NCBI GenBank assembly: GCA_037893225.1
Contig: JAZGUH010000331.1
Coordinates: 1,488,001 to 1,552,000 of the forward strand
Direction: 5' to 3'
DNA length: 64,000 nucleotides
Source of the DNA: Hippasteria phrygiana
Lineage: Eukaryota; Echinodermata; Asteroidea; Valvatida; Goniasteridae
This document shows, in pieces, positions 54,701 to 56,307 of the stretch. A program made the translations under genes and the position numbers. The notes beneath the pieces are model-generated. The model was not told the DNA's origin and made no database searches. It saw only the letters and a program-made list of their open reading frames with translations. Numbering within the stretch: position 1 is the first letter of the stretch; every line of letters begins with the position of its first letter.

Positions 54701-56307
54701 TGGCCACAGTACTGTGAACGATGGTTTGCGATTGTTTATCGGCCAGCGGCACTGCACACGCCTAGCGCCTTAGGCTTAGGGCTCGATGTACAACGGCTGT
54801 TTGCTGATCGCTGCTACTAGTGTTTCAGCAAACAGCCGTTGTACATCGAGCCCCAAGGCGCGTGCAGTGCCGCTGGCCGATAATCGATCGCAAACCATCA
54901 TTCATGTTCAAAAATCCGCTACCATTGCTTTGTACACAGCTCATTTGTGCATGCTCCGGGTTGCACGAAAAATTCATCTTTTTTTCTAGTCCGAGTAACT
55001 TGGACCCTTTATCGCCTATTTTAACATTTGGACATGATCTGGCGATAGTAGGGTCCAAGGCAAGTGTGCGATAGAGAATGGCTTTTAATTCAATACGTCT
55101 AAAATCCAAAAAAAAAAATCAGAATTCAACCTTACAACGGCCCCCAAAATACTAGATAGCCACCATCTGAACAAGTGGCGTTCCATGATCAGATGAATGT
55201 GCCAAGGTTTACTTATTAACATCCAAATAAAAAGTGAAATTTTACTGTTTAATTCCCAGAGACCCCCGCAGAACATGTCTTTTCGCTTTCTTGGAGTTCA
55301 AATAGTGACTCCTCGACCTTGCATGACGTACGTCACCCTGATGCGCAGCGCCCGCATGCACCGCGCGACAACCTGTTTATGCCGGCGACTGTTTCGTGAG
55401 TGGTATACGGTCGCGGTACGTGTTCGTGTGTAGATACATGTAGTATATTGATTTGAGGTTGCACGCGCGTCATGGAGGAGGGAATTCTTCACGAAACAGT
55501 CGCCGGCATAAACATGTTGTCGCGCGGTGCATGCGGGCGCTGCGCATCAGGGCGACGTACGTCATGCAAGGTCGAGGAGTCACTATTTGAACTCCAAGAA
55601 AGCGAAAAGACATGTTCTGCGGGGGTCTCTGGGAATTAAACAGTAAAATTTCACTTTTTATTTGGATGTTAATAAGTAAACCTTGGTACATTCATCTGAT
55701 CATGGAACTCCACTTGTTCAGATGGTGGCGTATCTAGTATTTTGGTGGCCGTTGTAAGGTTAAATTTTTAATTTTTTTTTGGATTTTAGACGTATTGAAT
55801 TAAAAGCCATTCTCTATCGCACACTTGCCTTGGACCCTACTATCGCCAGATCATGTCCAAATGTTTAAAAAGGCGATAAAGGGTCCAAGTTACTCGGACT
55901 ACTTTTTTTCGGGTTTAACTTGATCGCATTCTCATTTTGAGGGCATCAGTCGCTGCATGATTTACTACTCTGCCGGTAAGGTGATTGTTTGGTCGATTAT
56001 TAAGGAAAAGGGAAGATATCGGCACTCAAAAAAATACCGCTACGAACCTTATGGGATGTTTTGCAGCTCTAAACGGCGAATCTCACATGAGCCTTTAACG
56101 TTATATTCTTTCTTATAACTTATTATAGCTGGAATTTTCAAGCTAGGCCTGAAGTAAAATCTTTCCAACGTTTCGTGCACTAGGCCTACCAGACTTGGTG
56201 ACAAAAAACGACAACTCAGATAAGATGAGACGTCTTTCTTTTGTCTTGGAAGTTGTTACTTTGCAGAAAAACTCCTTCAGTAATGTAGATTGCTCAGACG
56301 TCGCCAT
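3587..56307 (-). CDS. GCN1: GCN1, activator of the eIF2-alpha kinase GCN2 (5' part, 20 exons, runs off the left edge)
   Basis: GCN1 is a very large cytosolic HEAT-repeat protein. It binds translating or collided ribosomes and activates the kinase GCN2 in the integrated stress response (family knowledge). Coding exons on the minus strand: 56307-56190, 42993-42798, 39775-39667, 35229-35131, 31444-31241, 29967-29859, 27940-27866, 23958-23830, 22337-22185, 20492-20319, 19667-19515, 17328-17236, 16904-16829, 14740-14581, 10591-10399, 9319-9192, 7822-7644, 7012-6919, 6707-6585, 3785-3587. Each translates into a segment colinear with animal GCN1 from its N-terminus to about residue 920 of roughly 2,670. 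All junctions agree in phase; the total is 2764 nt, leaving 1 nt at the last donor as expected. Donors are GT except the GC of exon 9. Identity rests on recalled family similarity, not a database search. The eEF3-like and RWD-binding regions are outside the window. Confidence 0.95.
4305..4540. repeat. Degenerate tandem repeats of a GGGAAAAYATTTTC motif
   Basis: About six loosely spaced units alternating CAAAATGGGAAAATATTTTC and CTTTTCACAAA, partly self-complementary. Seen in intron 19 with no gene. Bases 3834-4300 of the same intron show nothing recognisable. Confidence 0.6.
4861..5090. repeat. Tandem duplication of a ~115-bp GC-rich unit
   Basis: The block starting GTGGCCCCATCTTTACGCG occurs at about 4861 and again at about 4979, each continuing to a GGTGGCATAGTA..GGTACA..GGTCA..ACCGCACGT end. 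GC content is far above the flanks. An ORF crosses both units, but I recognise no domain. Confidence 0.8.
5455..6260. mobile_element. Unclassified ~0.8-kb repeat family, copy A
   Basis: Shares long similarity with 33225-34570: for example ACCAAAATCAGGCGTC, TTTCAAAATCGGGCT, ACAACGATTCGATTTACACA, GGCACTGTGGAAGCAGCGTA. Ends are not well defined and no coding domain is seen. Bases 6310-6480, next to exon 19, hold a further degenerate TTCGCAAGTTTTTCGCACCA-type tandem repeat. Confidence 0.6.
6585..6707 (-). CDS. GCN1: GCN1 exon 19 (charged helix)
   Basis: 123 nt, phase 0 to 0; acceptor CCTGAAAG|GAAATT, donor AAACAG|GTATGA. It encodes EIEAKKKAKGINIEVKLSKK and then AKESAIRNRLKQ, matching EIKKKKGIKEEVQLTSKQK..REAQVRRRLQEL of GCN1. 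Confidence 0.95.
6919..7012 (-). CDS. GCN1: GCN1 exon 18 (start of charged helix)
   Basis: 94 nt, phase 2 to 0; acceptor TACGCAG|GATTGG, donor AAAAAG|GTCAGT. It encodes NLKRENKAYSYKDQVMEMEL then KK, near-identical to MKRENKAYSFKEQIIELELK of GCN1. This begins the Lys/Glu-rich helix between the N-terminal and central HEAT regions. Confidence 0.96.
7205..7465. mobile_element. GGGTCATTCC MITE, copy 1
   Basis: 261 bp with long inverted ends: GGGTCATTCCATAAATTTGG at the left, and CCCCAAATTTATAGAATGAC followed by CC at the right. About 90 percent similar by eye to the copy at 50214-50470. No clear duplication here. Located in GCN1 intron 17. Confidence 0.8.
7644..7822 (-). CDS. GCN1: GCN1 exon 17
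   Basis: 179 nt, phase 0 to 2; acceptor ATTTGCAG|ACAGCG, donor GAGAA|GTATGT. It contains LAPKQILPTLVNHAM, then TEEEHAIMKTPEEELYNKAI, matching LSPDRVLPQLISTI and TREEFAIMQTPAGELYDKSI. Confidence 0.96.
8066..8205 (-). mobile_element. tRNA-derived SINE, copy 1
   Basis: Reverse strand: GGGCAAGATAGCTGAGTTGG (A box) and GGTTCGAATCC (B box, complement of 8104-8114), then CCCGCTCCTGCCAGT and a TTTCTTTGTTCACTTTG tail. Homologous copies are at 20827 and 27592-27813. Lesions in the anticodon arm argue against a functional tRNA. Bases 8240-8930 show nothing I recognise. Confidence 0.75.
8941..9110. mobile_element. TTAA-flanked MITE, copy 2
   Basis: 170 bp, begins CCCCTTGAGCACGG and ends CCGTACGCAAAGGG. 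The right border is TTAA (9111-9114); the left border has decayed to TAAA. Shares the inner CAATGGATTGAAACTGCACA block with 1802-2013. Confidence 0.78.
9192..9319 (-). CDS. GCN1: GCN1 exon 16
   Basis: 128 nt, phase 1 to 0; acceptor TTGATAG|TACGTG, donor AAAGAG|GTATGC. It encodes KPNLWSAILHHLKIDPVQIV, matching QSGLWPALLARMKIDPEAFI of GCN1. Confidence 0.92.
9320..10398 (-). other. GCN1: GCN1 intron 15, no recognised element
   Basis: About 1.08 kb between exons 15 and 16. It has CCCTAAC / GTTAGGG-type blocks near 10160-10390 that recur at 15540-15590 and 21230-21290, suggesting an old repeat family. No ORF or RNA gene was recognised. Confidence 0.5.
10399..10591 (-). CDS. GCN1: GCN1 exon 15
   Basis: 193 nt, phase 0 to 1; acceptor CATGTAAG|GTGATC, donor AGGCTTG|GTAAGT. 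It encodes a less conserved HEAT segment (MMLASSIQSLIVTVGSCL then DEASQLVLDALLDVHQPRL), equivalent to the GCN1 part ending in EMLIISHHPSLV. Assigned by order, phase and weak similarity. Confidence 0.85.
10592..14580 (-). other. GCN1: GCN1 intron 14
   Basis: A 4-kb intron. Apart from the THAP fragment at 13059-13184, I see AT-rich filler, a small inverted pair of ATCGATATAT / ATATATTGAT near 12020-12066, and a GC-rich patch at 12600-12970 without a recognised domain. Confidence 0.5.
13059..13184 (-). pseudogene. THAP zinc-finger N-terminal fragment
   Basis: From an ATG at 13184 the minus strand reads MPRSCVVGGCTRNSDKNPDL, then TFLRFPVLNGAQRRQWVRFV. This is the start of the THAP C2CH domain (MPxxCxxxxC, then F-P and the W after the first helix). 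The second Cys and His of the finger are not reached before similarity ends. THAP domains occur in P-type and related transposases and domesticated proteins; this looks like a transposon relic or an isolated exon. Confidence 0.6.
14581..14740 (-). CDS. GCN1: GCN1 exon 14
   Basis: 160 nt, phase 2 to 0; acceptor CCTTTTAG|GCTGTA, donor CAGAAG|GTAAAA. It encodes LYHQALMTTLQHPAWRLRKS and then VARSLLQEFRAAMAGQK, matching QYHRALVAVLLSRTWHVRRQ and LAHGLLEELKTVLSSHK. Confidence 0.93.
16060..16231. mobile_element. TTAA-flanked MITE, CCAGTTC family
   Basis: 172 bp beginning CCAGTTCACGCCGG and ending CCGACGCGAACTGG, with TTAA on both sides (16056-16059, 16232-16235). In GCN1 intron 13. The rest of the intron (14741-16828) is AT-rich without a recognised gene; it has a C14 run near 15046. 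Confidence 0.78.
16829..16904 (-). CDS. GCN1: GCN1 exon 13
   Basis: 76 nt, phase 1 to 2; acceptor TTTTAG|CTTTGC, donor CAGAAAG|GTTGGA. It encodes LRTLQHLSEKLLLEHPDKLR, matching LCTVLHLTERLFLDHPHRL. The frame stays open well past the donor, but GCN1 similarity stops there and exon 14 joins in phase (AG|G, Arg). Confidence 0.9.
17236..17328 (-). CDS. GCN1: GCN1 exon 12
   Basis: 93 nt, phase 1 to 1; acceptor ATCTGCAG|AGTCCA, donor GAAGATG|GTAGGT. It contains DPDKQLFVSERFLSAASED, matching DEKKQVFTSEKFLVMASED of GCN1. Confidence 0.93.
17462..17717. mobile_element. CAGGGGTGAG hAT-like MITE with 6-bp TSD
   Basis: 256 bp beginning CAGGGGTGAGATT and ending AATCTCACCCCTG, flanked by ATTTAA on both sides (17456-17461, 17718-17723). 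CAGG termini with a 6-bp duplication fit the hAT6-like groups described in repeat databases (recalled). Bases 17720-18420 show no recognised feature. Confidence 0.72.
18427..19147. mobile_element. Small element carrying a SWIM-like exon
   Basis: Ends are inverted repeats about CCATTAGCTTGGTCAAGCT at the left (18427) and AGCTTGACCGAGGTAATGG at the right (to 19147). The duplication is unclear. It encloses the minus-strand exon at 18829-19064. Confidence 0.5.
18829..19064 (-). CDS. First exon of a SWIM zinc-finger / recombinase-type transposon protein (partial)
   Basis: The ATG at 19064 opens MSTTRLGVLPKAVDLNSLGG. It continues with KGYYKEGYVHKVICEVMKDG, a GKC motif and RCSCVAG, then a donor (GCTGG|GTTAGT). 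The pattern GYVHxV..V.GKC..CSCVAG matches the N-terminal half of SWIM domains (CxC..CxH) seen beside YqaJ-type nuclease domains in many invertebrate repetitive proteins (recalled). The second half of the finger (CNH) would need another exon that I do not find, so this is probably a relic of a mobile element. Confidence 0.5.
19515..19667 (-). CDS. GCN1: GCN1 exon 11
   Basis: 153 nt, phase 1 to 1; acceptor GTACCTAG|GTGACA, donor GATGCAG|GTTAGC (a weaker donor). It encodes GDTLLQAVTLLPLLKQSLER then LTEGLSAAYL, colinear with GDTLLQALDLLPLLIQTVEK and ITEGVAAALL. Confidence 0.94.
19753..19984. mobile_element. GGGCCCAATTTCATAGAGC MITE
   Basis: 232 bp with inverted ends: CAGGGCCCAATTTCATAGAG at the left and CTCTATGAAATTGGCC at the right. 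Internal GCTTAAGC-type motifs. The duplication is not clear. In GCN1 intron 10; bases 19990-20318 show nothing else. Confidence 0.7.
20319..20492 (-). CDS. GCN1: GCN1 exon 10
   Basis: 174 nt, phase 1 to 1; acceptor TTATCAG|TGCATG, donor TTCAGAG|GTAATA. It contains HEATLVHTLSMLSLWCAKFT and TSAVRNGYIQCMLAAFRG, matching HEGTLVHAVSVLALWCNRFT and TSAVRHAYLQCMLASYRG of human GCN1. Confidence 0.96.
20827..20960 (+). mobile_element. tRNA-derived SINE, copy 2
   Basis: A box TAGCTCAGTTGG at 20863 and B box GGTTCGAATCC at 20907, ending CCCGCTCCTGCCAGTTTCTT and a short AT-rich tail. The D arm (GCTC/GAGC) pairs well. The acceptor stem has one mismatch and the anticodon arm is aberrant, so this is a SINE rather than a tRNA gene. 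Confidence 0.75.
21358..21870. repeat. Cluster of GTCGTGCGAC-type short repeats
   Basis: Over about 500 bp the motif CAGTCGTGCGACT and variants (CAATCGTGCGAC, GATCGCGCGACT, GTCGCACGACTAGTC) recurs at least eight times in both orientations. It looks like the subterminal array of a DNA transposon, but I could not define paired ends. Confidence 0.6.
22185..22337 (-). CDS. GCN1: GCN1 exon 9 (GC donor)
   Basis: 153 nt, phase 1 to 1. The acceptor is CATAACAG|GTTCAG. The donor is AGGAAG|GCAAGT, a GC-AG intron in an otherwise strong donor consensus. It encodes GSEGKLTIVTQRMSMLSGIG, nearly identical to the conserved GGSEGKLTVVAQKMSVLSGIG motif, and ends FIGPLQQE. The reading frame into exon 10 is preserved only with this GC donor. 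Confidence 0.95.
22872..23312 (+). mobile_element. AGGTAGTATA-type TTAA element, copy B
   Basis: 441 bp beginning AGGTAATATACA and ending TGTATGCTACCT, flanked by TTAA (22868-22871, 23313-23316). Inner blocks match the copies at 2018 and 28001. Non-coding. Remaining parts of GCN1 intron 8 show nothing recognised. Confidence 0.82.
23830..23958 (-). CDS. GCN1: GCN1 exon 8
   Basis: 129 nt, phase 1 to 1; acceptor TATTTCAG|CTCATC, donor CTAAATG|GTAAGT. It contains REEAAIAAKHLAMQCSDGDA, matching the GCN1 helix AVLALRNLARQCSDSSA, and ends HLATLLFAVLNG. Confidence 0.93.
24015..25279. mobile_element. hAT-type element with CAGTGTTGGAGT ends
   Basis: 1265 bp. Left end CAGTGTTGGAGTACTCG, right end CGACTCCAACACTG, and an exact 8-bp duplication TAAGTCAC (24007-24014, 25280-25287). 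Many GTACTCG subterminal repeats. The inside carries no recognisable transposase; near 25170-25230 there is a TTTAATTTAATT-type simple tract. Confidence 0.88.
25677..26287. mobile_element. Foldback-like repeat with TTCCGTGCCAAATC ends
   Basis: The left part (GTCATTCCGTGCCAAATCAC and following) is imperfectly complementary to the right part (ending GATTTAGCACGGAAAGTCCC) over roughly 250 bp per side. Paired blocks include TTTCTGAGATACGATCTCCT versus a GGGGATCACATCTCAGAAAC-type block. No duplication identified; an inner G11 run sits at 25918. Non-coding. Confidence 0.6.
26505..26768. mobile_element. Pair of inverted tRNA-like SINE fragments (second type)
   Basis: Plus strand 26700-26765 has TGGTCAAGTGGTTAAGACAT (A-box-like) and GGTTTGATTCC (B-box-like), resembling a Ser/Leu-type tRNA head. 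Minus strand 26580-26505 has a related, more decayed copy. This is a different SINE head from that at 20827. Bases 26770-27570 show no recognised feature beyond a C-rich run at 27427-27444. Confidence 0.5.
27592..27813. mobile_element. Head-to-head SINE dimer with 14-bp duplication
   Basis: A truncated minus copy (27592-27660) and a nearly full plus copy (27704-27813) of the SINE at 20827. The pair is bounded by TAATATAAAACGTT on both sides (27578-27591 and 27814-27827). The long duplication indicates LINE-type retrotransposition of the unit. The plus copy has A box TAGCTCAGTTTG and B box GGTTCGAATCC. Confidence 0.78.
27866..27940 (-). CDS. GCN1: GCN1 exon 7
   Basis: 75 nt, phase 1 to 1; acceptor TTTCACAG|CTGTTG, donor TTGCAA|GTAAGT. 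It contains LFSSVSLDLSQYAQDFGKNI, matching LLASVTLDLSQYAMDIVKGL of GCN1. Confidence 0.92.
28298..29266 (+). mobile_element. Nested TTAA element carrying a THAP domain
   Basis: 969 bp beginning AGGAAACATGATTTAGG and ending CATGGTTCCT, with TTAA at 28294-28297 and 29267-29270. It interrupts the larger TTAA element. It holds the broken THAP ORF and no other recognisable domain; a G-run is present near 29120. Confidence 0.78.
28605..28829 (+). pseudogene. THAP domain ORF, frameshifted
   Basis: Reads MPTRCVAAGCSKTTKDGVSL, then HIFPTD, RRIWTAKVKV, then DHFEPSCF. The THAP C2CH signature is present (MPxxCxxxxC, the W of helix 1, C..DHF). After a stop at 28827 a -1 shift opens LTKFPDVRYRQ, a typical continuation, so a small indel broke the frame. 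THAP domains are DNA-binding modules of P-element-type and other transposases; its presence in a TTAA element is unusual. Confidence 0.7.
29859..29967 (-). CDS. GCN1: GCN1 exon 6
   Basis: 109 nt, phase 0 to 1; acceptor GTGACAG|CTTATC, donor CTCCAAG|GTATGC. It contains VSHDQFKQVVLPAVQKAMLR then SPENVLQ, close to LSHSEFKDLILPTIQKSLLR then SPENVIE of human GCN1. A HEAT repeat. Confidence 0.93.
29968..31240 (-). other. GCN1: GCN1 intron 5
   Basis: About 1.27 kb. A plus-strand ORF of about 119 codons at 30291-30650 is Cys/Ser/Leu-rich low-complexity (CT-rich DNA) and not recognised. Near 30660-30760 the motif TTAGGGAGACAT recurs three times, once inverted (ATGTCTCCCTAA), possibly part of a small repeat. 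Confidence 0.4.
31241..31444 (-). CDS. GCN1: GCN1 exon 5
   Basis: 204 nt, phase 0 to 0; acceptor TTTAG|GTTCCAG, donor GTTCTG|GTATGC. It encodes helices including SYAEALSKLDHSFHKLCMI, SLLVQHCSQ and AFLDAYIKAVLGGKCKPP, matching the GCN1 stretch that ends in SKVKPPKYLL. Confidence 0.92.
31530..32732 (+). mobile_element. hAT-type 'TAAGGCTGTTCGATAT' family, copy 2
   Basis: 1203 bp; starts TAAGGCTGTTCGATATCC, ends ATATCGAACAGGCTTA, with the exact 8-bp duplication GCCAAGCC (31522-31529, 32733-32740). Colinear with 2247-3289 apart from the expanded minisatellite at 32261. No transposase domain recognised. Confidence 0.9.
32261..32404. repeat. 16-bp minisatellite inside the hAT copy, 9 units
   Basis: The unit GCGCGGAGGGTAAATC is repeated nine times without visible change. 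The sister copy at 2247-3289 has the unit once (near 2957), so the array expanded after or during amplification. Confidence 0.95.
33225..34570. mobile_element. Unclassified repeat family, copy B, split by a CAGGGC element
   Basis: Matches 5455-6260 on both sides of an insertion at 33499-34248 (left: CCAAAATCAGGCGTCGGGCT; right: TACAACGATTCGATTTACAC). Ends are not defined; no coding domain. Confidence 0.6.
33499..34248. mobile_element. CAGGGCATAATTTT hAT-like element with 5-bp duplication
   Basis: 750 bp, begins CAGGGCATAATTTT and ends AAAATTATGCCCTG, flanked by GATTG (33494-33498, 34249-34253). It interrupts the repeat at 33225. CAGGG ends with a 5-bp duplication fit the hAT5-like groups (recalled). 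Subterminal GCATCGCA motifs. Confidence 0.75.
34571..35130 (-). other. GCN1: Part of GCN1 intron 4 without recognised element
   Basis: The short phrase GGCCTTGGTGCCCT is repeated near 34930-34965. No gene or transposon ends seen. Bases 32741-33220 of the same intron likewise show nothing recognised. Confidence 0.4.
35131..35229 (-). CDS. GCN1: GCN1 exon 4
   Basis: 99 nt, phase 0 to 0; acceptor CATGTAG|GTTGAAG, donor AAACAG|GTACATG. It encodes VEAQCGLISAVLG and then KSAGRKLKNVWKQ, colinear with VEVQCLLLLEVLGG..VKKLTKLWKE of GCN1. Confidence 0.9.
35390..35985. mobile_element. hAT-type element with TAGGGGTGTGCA ends
   Basis: 596 bp. Left TAGGGGTGTGCATTTACGGG, right CCGATGCACACCCCTA, exact 8-bp duplication CTGACCCT (35382-35389, 35986-35993). 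GGGTACC-type subterminal repeats. Non-coding. Confidence 0.88.
36053..36532. mobile_element. Inverted-repeat element with ATTAAATTACTAGAGCGCT ends
   Basis: Left GCTATATTAAATTACTAGAG followed by CGCT; right AGCGCTCTAGTAATTTAATA; about 30 bp of TIR over a 480-bp span. No duplication established. Bases 36533-37090 show nothing recognised. Confidence 0.6.
37122..37205. repeat. 27-bp tandem repeat, about 3 copies
   Basis: The unit GGCAAAGGGATTAAAAGGGG followed by GATCGAAC occurs three times with small changes. Flanking blocks CGTTTACACTAGATCC (37101) and AAGTGTAAACGCG (37212) suggest it sits in a small transposon; a related CTCTAGTGTAAACACG block is at 39421. Confidence 0.75.
38338..38784. mobile_element. 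GTGACCCGCTCTGC MITE nested in the 37928 element
   Basis: 447 bp; left GTGACCCGCTCTGCAAAAAG, right CTTTTTGCAGAGCGGGTCAC (25-bp near-perfect TIR), flanked by AAAT on both sides (38334-38337, 38785-38788). Non-coding. Confidence 0.8.
39111..39248 (+). pseudogene. Myb/SANT-like DNA-binding domain fragment
   Basis: From an ATG at 39111 the frame reads MGPKSDKRPTWSEEEVNATL, then AIWADSSIQSQLNRTNR. This is the first helix region of the Myb_DNA-bind_4 type domain (WSxEEVxALLxIWxDxxIQxQL) common in Harbinger accessory proteins and related host genes (recalled). The frame then runs into the element's terminal GACCCGTG repeats and stops, so the protein is truncated. Confidence 0.55.
39667..39775 (-). 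CDS. GCN1: GCN1 exon 3
   Basis: The acceptor is GAACACAG|ACGTAC and the donor GAACTG|GTATGT (phase 2 in, 0 out; 109 nt). It encodes TSGGSAFAAFGWACVLVQ..NAWNEL, matching SGSAALLALTWTCLLVR..IWNKL of human GCN1. Confidence 0.92.
39976..41700 (-). other. GCN1: Part of GCN1 intron 2, no recognised element
   Basis: A minus-strand ORF at 40666-40860 contains LPPFWVPNAFMQIAEMILEL, but I do not recognise it and it has no clear splice context. A GGCGGGCGCCGCAGAAAGC phrase is duplicated near 41359-41395. Otherwise featureless to me. Confidence 0.35.
41725..41897. mobile_element. TA-flanked MITE (GACCTTTATCATG ends)
   Basis: 173 bp; left GACCTTTATCATG, right CATGATAAAGGTC, with TA on each side. The inner GCCATCTTG-type motif is also inverted (ACCATCTTTGTC, ACAAGATGGCTG). 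Fits a Tc1/mariner-type MITE. Confidence 0.72.
41933..42005 (-). mobile_element. Decayed tRNA-derived SINE
   Basis: Contains TCTACCAACTGAGCTGTCTT (complement of the A-box region) and TTGGCAGCCTCCCAATTTGT, matching the body of the SINE at 20827 in reverse; the B-box end is badly decayed. A similarly decayed reverse copy lies at 42672-42750 (GAACCTGTAACCTCCGGAAT, ATCTTGCCCT). Confidence 0.55.
42026..42527. mobile_element. hAT-like element with CAGGCTTTCAAG ends and 6-bp duplication
   Basis: 502 bp; begins CAGGCTTTCAAG, ends CTTGAAAGCCTG, flanked by CCATGA (42020-42025, 42528-42533). Right subterminal region has repeated AAAGTAGG units. It encloses the exon-like ORF at 42169-42330. Confidence 0.75.
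42169..42330 (-). other. Unrecognised exon-like ORF inside a hAT-like element
   Basis: On the minus strand an open segment reads LSYENHALNGLGAGVLQLCS, then EELSRGWSTSVVSTYIQNL, and ends at a strong donor (ACATGG|GTGAGT); possible acceptors are near 42330 and 42300. The composition looks coding, but I do not recognise the family. It lies wholly inside the 42026-42527 element, and its exit phase does not fit GCN1 exon 3. Confidence 0.3.
42588..42666 (-). CDS. Candidate unassigned exon in GCN1 intron 2 (possible alternative to exon 3)
   Basis: A 79-nt segment has a textbook acceptor (pyrimidine run, TTTTAG) and donor (CATCCCA|GTGAGT). It is open in the frame that joins exon 2: phase 2 in, phase 0 out, exactly like GCN1 exon 3. 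The peptide (SSSGLFGDNVTSRILTLSEY in part) does not resemble GCN1 and I do not recognise it. It could be an alternative exon, an exon of another gene copied here, or chance. Confidence 0.35.
42672..42750 (-). mobile_element. Decayed tRNA-derived SINE
   Basis: Reverse-strand remnant with GGCTGAACCTGTAACCTCCG and CATCTTGCCCTGCTG, homologous to the SINE at 20827; B and A boxes are both damaged. Confidence 0.5.
42798..42993 (-). CDS. GCN1: GCN1 exon 2
   Basis: The acceptor is TGCTGCAG|ATTTTC and the donor GCATC|GTAAGT (phase 1 in, phase 2 out; 196 nt). The translation contains KLLIKLLPLTLECYKDSQSR followed by KAVQNVIRAL, corresponding to the first HEAT helices of GCN1 (KLFCLTLHRYRDAASRR in human). 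The G left from exon 1 completes an Asp codon. Confidence 0.9.
43548..43640 (-). mobile_element. End fragment of the 'TAAGGCTGTTCGATAT' hAT family
   Basis: Starts TAAGGCTGTTCAATATGA and continues with TTTCATATCGAAAATCG, then GGCCCCTTT, which is the reverse complement of the 3' end of copies 1 and 2. Similarity stops near 43640 in an A-run. A further internal piece of the family is at 45370-45829, so one copy may have been broken up by later insertions. Confidence 0.7.
44223..45106 (+). mobile_element. Tc1/mariner-type element relic
   Basis: 884 bp; left CAGTGTGTATCAAAATA, right TATTTTGATACACACTG, with TA on both sides (44221-44222, 45107-45108). The ends are inverted over about 190 bp. The middle keeps a broken transposase segment. 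In intron 1. Confidence 0.85.
44520..44795 (+). pseudogene. Mariner/IS630-type transposase fragment, frameshifted
   Basis: Across shifting frames one reads HHPVEWPASSPNLTPC, then GYLKGNVFTTPPADLHV, then ITEAVENLRHNQQMVIRAVR. This corresponds to the conserved PxSPDLxPxDFFLWGxLK catalytic block and C-terminal helix of mariner-type DDE transposases (recalled). At least two frame changes and a stop make it non-functional. Confidence 0.75.
45370..45829 (-). mobile_element. Internal fragment of the 'TAAGGCTGTTCGATAT' hAT family
   Basis: Reverse complement of the middle of copies 1 and 2: TTTCTAAACCCCGACATGAC, GTGCAAGCAACCGCACTGAA, CTTCGTCTTGAGAAAAGACG. It ends where the foldback element begins at 45830 and seems to resume, weakly, at about 47660. 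Confidence 0.65.
45830..47659. mobile_element. Large foldback element, ~540-bp inverted arms
   Basis: Left end ACCAGTTTCCTAATAAATTC, right end GAATTTATTAGGAAACTGGT. Arms 45830-46368 and about 47115-47659 are complementary with few differences, around a ~750-bp centre that holds a C-rich run and no recognised ORF. ORFs within the arms (for example FYFEPSKKHLDQKVIPMTIS) mirror each other and are not recognised. The duplication is probably short (TA or TAT). Confidence 0.85.
47700..48820 (-). other. GCN1: Part of GCN1 intron 1 with no recognised feature
   Basis: Moderately GC-rich up to about 48020, then AT-rich. No transposon ends, RNA gene or credible exon was found on either strand. Bases 49200-50020 are likewise unassigned, with several TTAATTATGCAAAT-like phrases. 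Confidence 0.4.
48828..49189. mobile_element. Foldback MITE flanked by TA
   Basis: 362 bp; left ATAAGCCATTTGCGAGTTAA, right TTAACTTGCAAATGGCTTAT, TA on each side. Inverted arms are about 125 bp (AACATCTGGTACACTGAT versus ATCAGTGTACCAGATGTT). Confidence 0.8.
50030..50863 (-). mobile_element. 'TAAGGCTGTTCGATAT' hAT family, partial copy with nested MITE
   Basis: Reverse orientation; ends GATATCAAACAGCCTTA at 50863 (family 5' end). Inner blocks (CATTGTACAATGTACATTG, GAAATGAC-type, CTCATGATGCCGTGGTGACT) match copies 1 and 2 in reverse. The 3' half is missing, and a 257-bp MITE interrupts it at 50214. Confidence 0.75.
50214..50470. mobile_element. GGGTCATTCC MITE, copy 2 (nested)
   Basis: 257 bp, begins GGGTCATTCCATAAATTTGG and ends AAATTTATGGAATGACCC. 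A 3-bp AAT duplication (50211-50213, 50471-50473); removing it restores the hAT sequence GAAACAAATTGCTAG. The same family as 7205-7465. Confidence 0.85.
51185..51330. mobile_element. Short TTAA-flanked MITE, CCCTAACA ends
   Basis: 146 bp; begins CCCTAACATCC, ends GACATTAGGG, with TTAA on both sides (51181-51184, 51331-51334). Internal palindromic CTACAAAATACTACT / AGTAGTATTTTGTAG pair. Bases 51340-51950 show nothing recognised. Confidence 0.75.
51960..52140. repeat. Dispersed repeat shared with 59545-59770
   Basis: Contains GAATTTCATATTAGCCCCTT, CGGGTTGAAAGCGAGA and ACATTCATTCATGCATGAAT, all echoed at 59555-59680. The family is unclassified, with undefined ends. Bases 52150-52920 show no recognised element. 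Confidence 0.6.
53318..54633. mobile_element. Nested Mutator-like foldback, same family as the outer element
   Basis: 1316 bp; left TAGCTTGAAAATTCCAGCTC, right GAGCTGGAATTTTCAAGCTA, exact 9-bp duplication TTTGCGCAT (53309-53317, 54634-54642). Arms of about 430 bp (for example TTGTGGTCTGGCCCCTTCGT at 54311, inverted at about 53626). The centre contains a fragment of the AGGTAGTATA family (53957-54253). Confidence 0.88.
53957..54253 (+). mobile_element. Fragment of the AGGTAGTATA TTAA family
   Basis: TTTAAAAGGTAGTGTAC, then GGATTTGGGGGTTAGTATTT and GGAAAACAATATAAATTTCC correspond to the 5' half of copies B and C; the right half is absent. It sits in the centre of the nested foldback, so it was there when, or inserted after, that element formed. 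Confidence 0.65.
54721..54898. repeat. Perfect-looking hairpin of ~75-bp arms
   Basis: ATGGTTTGCGAT (54721) pairs with ATCGCAAACCAT (to 54898). The central arms GGCTCGATGTACAACGGCTG and CAGCCGTTGTACATCGAGCC pair exactly around a short loop. It is part of the outer foldback's middle. Confidence 0.8.
54987..55901. mobile_element. Third foldback (TAGTCCGAGTAACTTGG ends) nested in the outer element
   Basis: 915 bp; left TAGTCCGAGTAACTTGGACC, right GGTCCAAGTTACTCGGACTA, exact 9-bp duplication CTTTTTTTC (54978-54986, 55902-55910). Arms of about 410 bp are nearly identical around a ~90-bp centre. The end sequence differs from the TAGCTTG family, but the duplication length is the same. Confidence 0.88.
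56190..56307 (-). CDS. GCN1: GCN1 exon 1 (start codon)
   Basis: The ATG at 56307-56305 sits in a good Kozak context (A at -3, G at +4). The peptide begins MATSEQSTLL and continues through KVTTSKTKERR..LSEL, matching the conserved GCN1 N-terminus. An in-frame ATG 42 nt upstream exists, but its extra residues do not resemble GCN1. The donor is TCTG|GTAGGC (phase 1). The 5' UTR and transcription start cannot be seen. Confidence 0.92.

Larger units (their letters stand above)
52925..56145. mobile_element. Outer Mutator-like foldback element with two nested foldbacks
   Basis: 3221 bp; left TAGCTTGAAAATTCCAGCT, right AGCTGGAATTTTCAAGCTA, exact 9-bp duplication GGCCTGAAG (52916-52924, 56146-56154). 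Nine-base duplications and long inverted arms fit non-autonomous MULEs. It ends only 45 bp from the exon 1 donor. It contains the 53318 and 54987 elements; no transposase. Confidence 0.85.
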